A DNA stretch of 11,994 nucleotides, from positions 1-11,994 of the forward strand of contig NXFV01001794.1 in assembly GCA_002803225.1 (NCBI GenBank), in the 5' to 3' direction. The position numbers and the translations under genes are program-made. This DNA is from Gamarada debralockiae. Its lineage: Eukaryota > Ascomycota > Leotiomycetes > Helotiales > Hyphodiscaceae. Under the pieces are notes generated by a model that made no database searches, was not told the DNA's origin, and saw nothing but the letters and a program-made list of their open reading frames with translations. Below are positions 9,601-11,994 of this stretch, piece after piece; within the stretch, counting starts at the first letter, position 1, and each line of letters opens with the position of its first letter.

Positions 9601-10762
9601 AGAACCAACCATCCACCAACACGAACCCCACACAACCACTCCGCTACTTTCTGAATGATGCGAATTGTTATGGACGATTGGTTAGGGAACTCACGAGGTT
9701 TGTTACGAGCTGCATGTCGCCTAATAATCCAAATCAACATGTAAATATCCCTCTACTTTTGTCATTGCCTGTTGAGTAGGAGCGAGAGTGGGCAGGTGTT
9801 AACAAAATCAGGTCCCCTCAGACGCCGAAATCCAAAACCAAGCGCGCTGGGTAATCTACGACGACGACGATCCCTGGAACCAAACCGCAGCAGACAACGC
9901 CGAATGGTTAATCCGCTTCAAACGAGACGTCGGTCTCGTCCCGTCTGATACCGGACCCGGTCTCCCCGCCTCTGAACCCTCATGGCGCATCGGCATGGGC
10001 GGAACAGGATTTTCACCGCCCTATCTCAATCCGAAAGCGCCCATGGCGCCGTTTACGGAGGATGTGGCTGTTAATATGGATCATAAGGTTTATAAAGTTC
10101 CGGCTCAGACTGCAGGGAAATTTCTACAGAGTATGGGGGAACGGTGGCAGAAACCTGCTACTGTATTCTGCTCTCGTGAACTAGAACACGGTCTAGGTGA
10201 ATTCGTGACAAACGAAATTGCGAAAGGTGTTGTGCCGAGCGATGAGCAGCTCAAGGCGAAGGCGAGGGAGATTTTGGGAGTTCAAGAAACGGCTGCGGAT
10301 GATGTGCAGTTGTTGGAGAAATTCAAATCCCTCCACGGGATCGGCGGCAGTCCAGCAAACCTCATCCATCTCAGCCCCGCCTCCATTACCGATATCACAC
10401 CAAATGTCGGTCTCTCAGGCGTGCCAATGCAAGATTACAGACTCCCGAACGCTACGGACGATATATCGATGCTTGCTGAATTCGACATGGAACTCGGTGT
10501 TGTAGACTTGACAGCAGACTTCGGTACCGGCGCGGGATTGGTGATGGGTATGCATCAGAGCGGTGTTGATATCGGTCAACAGAGCCCGGGGAATCTGGGG
10601 TCGGGTTTGGGGGAAGCGACGGGAATGGGTCACATGCAGGTAGACCACGGAGCAATGCAGGATTACGCAGAACTTTACCGCGTCCACGGGGCAACTGCTA
10701 GTCCGCTACGACGGAAAGCGAGCGAGAAATTGGCTGCGAAGGTGGGGACTAGGCGAGTCTGA
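6603..10762 (+). CDS. Homeodomain / C2H2 / Zn2Cys6-like multidomain transcription factor
   Basis: Exons 6603-8424, 8476-9740 and 9812-10762 give 4038 nt, 1345 residues plus stop. Domains in order: a six-cysteine cluster C106-x2-C-x6-C-x11-C-x2-C-x6-C138, which fits the Zn2Cys6 spacing; a homeodomain at about 239-297 with HPYP before helix 2 (TALE-type three-residue extension) and W283, N286 and R288 in the recognition helix (NWLANARRR); a Ser-rich stretch, then an Arg run at 419-424 that may serve as nuclear signal; C2H2 fingers at 443-464 (C-x2-C-x12-H-x4-H) and 557-577 (C-x2-C-x12-H-x3-H), with a longer Cys/His-rich segment (472-534) between; and five diverged repeats at about 635-714, 745-813, 842-900, 1009-1071 and 1152-1206. 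It is presumably a nuclear DNA-binding regulator; targets are unknown. The start could be M1 or M7 ([11 protein letters not shown]); both are ATG. Fungal proteins joining homeobox and C2H2 domains are known, so the general family is not new. Confidence 0.93.
8425..8475 (+). other. Intron 1 of the transcription factor gene (51 nt)
   Basis: Donor GTAAGT at 8425, branch-like TGCTAAT at 8458-8464, acceptor TAG ending at 8475. The exon junction splits a codon after its first base and gives MPP-Y-LIHDD, joining the open frames on both sides. Unspliced RNA would read into TGA at 8445-8447 and stop after 614 residues, directly after the last C2H2 finger. Confidence 0.9.
8557..10379 (+). repeat. Five protein-level repeats coded in exons 2-3
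   Basis: Repeat units share the pattern L-x-x-hydrophobic-V..G-x-x-P-[ST]-D-x-[ED]-L-Q-x-x-A-R-x-I, then an acidic or WNQTAADD element, then L-x-x-F-K-x-x-x-G-L. Units 3 and 4 are closest, both with [10 protein letters not shown], and share 16 identical bases (ACGACGATCCCTGGAA at 9280-9295 and 9864-9879). Units 1, 2 and 5 are more diverged. The W/L-x-x-F-K/R-x-x-x-G-L ending recalls CENP-B-type HTH domains; this relation is inference. Confidence 0.7.
9741..9811 (+). other. Intron 2 of the transcription factor gene (71 nt)
   Basis: Donor GTAAAT at 9741, branch-like GTTAAC at 9798-9803, acceptor CAG ending at 9811. The junction falls between codons and restores the repeat-4 motif [13 protein letters not shown]. 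Neighbouring CAG acceptors ending at 9795 and 9821 would break the frame. Retention gives a stop at 9777-9779. Confidence 0.92.
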
Positions 10763-11016
10763 AGGGGAATGTGCATGTGGGCTAAGTGCGACCAGGTATG
10801 TGGTTCAGGGGTAGATTCAACATTCAACGTAGGGGATCTTGCGGTTTCAAAAGCGGGAGTTTTCGACAGACTGGGAGAGTTTTATTTAACTTCATTTCAT
10901 TTGTTCATATTTACTTTTACTGGTATATTTTGGGTTTGGTTGTGTTTTCGGGATCATGGTCGTATAAAAGTCTCTGGGCTCTCCGTCATAGAACAACTTT
11001 AAACCCTAATCAATAA

Positions 11017-11036
11017 CTCATAAAATATATATCAAT
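11017..11036 (+). terminator. Possible polyadenylation region
   Basis: CTCATAAAATATATATCAAT is an A/T-rich element resembling fungal efficiency and positioning elements, about 255 bases after the transcription factor stop. It lacks an exact AATAAA, so the call is weak. Confidence 0.3.
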
Positions 11037-11082
11037 AGCCCGTCTTAAAACATCTGATTCATGAGCGCTGGAGAAAAGAGGC

Positions 11083-11184
11083 AGAAGCTTGTCTTGTATC
11101 AAGCTTCTTGTGTTGGGGTTTAAGGGTCGCTCGGCGTCTTGGCGGAGTGAATCCGCCAGGTCGACTTGGAAATCAAACTCCAAG
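11083..11184 (+). repeat. Three consecutive short inverted repeats (hairpin cluster)
   Basis: Hairpin 1: AGAAGCTTG / CAAGCTTCT, perfect 9-bp arms with an 8-base loop (11083-11108). Hairpin 2: CTTGGCGGA-GTGAA-TCCGCCAGG, 9-bp arms with one T-G pair and a 5-base loop (11138-11160), which also contains CGG-N7-CCG. Hairpin 3: CTTGGA / TCCAAG with an 8-base loop (11165-11184). They could lie in an extended 3' UTR, belong to a structured RNA, or be chance. Confidence 0.45.
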
Positions 11185-11977
11185 GACACGGAGAGCTGAC
11201 CATGGACCTCACCCTATTTAGATGTCCATATGCTTGTTCAATAGGCATTCGTCTGAGAATATGTAAAACTGTATTGCACATTCTTCAACCCGAGCTCCAA
11301 GTCCATCCTCGACTCCCTTACAAGCCCCACAGCAGATCCAGGGCTATCTTTGCCCACAATAGCTTCTAAACTTCTCTCCCTCCCACAAAGCATTCGCACA
11401 AAATTCTTTACTTATATCCTTAGCTCTTCAATAAGCCGACTAGTCCTCCGCTCGTAAGGCTCAAAGTTCAAGCTCTTCACTTTTGAATAATTCGGACAGC
11501 ACCAAGTGGAAGAGCAGTATATAACGCATGACGATCGTATCGCACGTTCATTCATAGGCCTTCTTCTGGCATGCAAAATCACAAATAATGACTCCAAGGG
11601 CCTTTATGGGAACTAAATACCCTCTGCTTTGCCTCCGAGGAGTTGATTTGTCGCGACAGGATTACAGTAGAGAGGATTGGGTGTAAGAAGGGCAGACGTT
11701 AAGTTGAATTGGAGCTATTTCAGCCCTGGAGCAAAAATTCAGTCCTGTTGAGAGGGAATGGAAGCAGTCAGGTTTGGGGGACAAGAAGGAACTCTTCAAT
11801 CTGTTTCTATCATAAGCAAAGTTCGATCAGACAAAGTGAGCACTAAAAACGCCCCCAACTCGCTAGACAATATCTATCTATGTTGAGGGAAGTGTGTGAG
11901 AGTGGTGACCTAATGAGTGTGGAGAGGATGGTGGTGTTTGAGGGCCTTGGATAGAGAATCCAGTTTGAATAGACTTT

Positions 11978-11994
11978 GGGGGGGGGGGGGGGGG
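11978..11994 (+). repeat. G17 homopolymer at window end
   Basis: Seventeen consecutive G bases end the window. This may be real low-complexity DNA, but a poly-G at a sequence edge is also a common sequencing or assembly artefact. Confidence 0.9.

Larger units (their letters stand above)
10763..11994. other. 3' flank of the transcription factor gene, no gene seen
   Basis: About 1.2 kb with only short frames, mostly lacking ATG and without recognisable protein features. It contains an A/T-rich possible polyadenylation area near 11017-11036, a group of short inverted repeats (11083-11184) and a terminal G run. Confidence 0.6.

Noticed and set aside
8457..9779. A separate gene starting at ATG 8457
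   Set aside because: The ATG lies within intron 1 of the transcription factor. Splicing 8424 to 8476 joins the frames with good splice signals.
9995..10762. A separate gene starting at ATG 9995
   Set aside because: Its frame is open back to 9812, where a CAG acceptor joins it to exon 2 in the middle of repeat 4.
11004..11009. CCCTAA telomere-like unit
   Set aside because: A single copy; no tandem array, so chance.
11412..11597. Minus-strand frame ending in a PYERR-containing helix, reminiscent of ribosomal protein L36
   Set aside because: Only five residues match, the frame starts with TTG, and the rest has no similarity to that family.
1..11994. tRNA genes, CRISPR arrays and transposons
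   Set aside because: I found no B-box-like GGTTCGANTCC with a matching cloverleaf, no spaced direct repeats, and no transposase or terminal repeats.

Overview
The window looks like nuclear DNA of a filamentous ascomycete. It has compact genes, short GT..AG introns (51 and 71 nt), long pyrimidine-rich leaders, a fungal-type Zn2Cys6 cluster, and wide intergenic spaces with no operon structure. I cannot place it to genus. A Leotiomycetes-like fungus is my guess and no more.

Layout. From 238 to 1509 (minus strand) there are separate blocks of a polytopic fungal membrane protein, broken by stops and frame changes. It is probably a pseudogene, or else a gene with several short introns I could not fully resolve. 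From 2159 to 2572 (minus) is a small intronless protein with a Gly/Pro/Gln/Tyr-rich body and a C-terminal CYSTM-type cysteine-rich membrane module. After a divergent 1.35-kb promoter region, 3925 to 4635 (plus) encodes a single-pass membrane protein with a long arginine/glutamate/serine-rich tail. The 4636-6602 region has no credible gene and probably serves as promoter and long leader for the next gene.

The main gene runs from 6603 to 10762 (plus): three exons, 1345 residues. It encodes a multidomain transcription factor with an N-terminal Zn2Cys6-pattern cluster, a TALE-type homeodomain, an Arg-rich stretch, two canonical C2H2 fingers flanking a third Cys/His-rich segment, and five diverged C-terminal repeats that resemble CENP-B-type helix-turn-helix units. 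Both introns are supported by reading-frame and motif continuity; intron 2 interrupts repeat 4. The 3' flank (10763-11994) has no gene. It holds a cluster of short inverted repeats and ends in a 17-base G run at the window edge.

The genes do not form an obvious pathway or cluster. The points most worth following up are the combination of domains in the transcription factor, its repeat array, and the decayed membrane gene at the left end.
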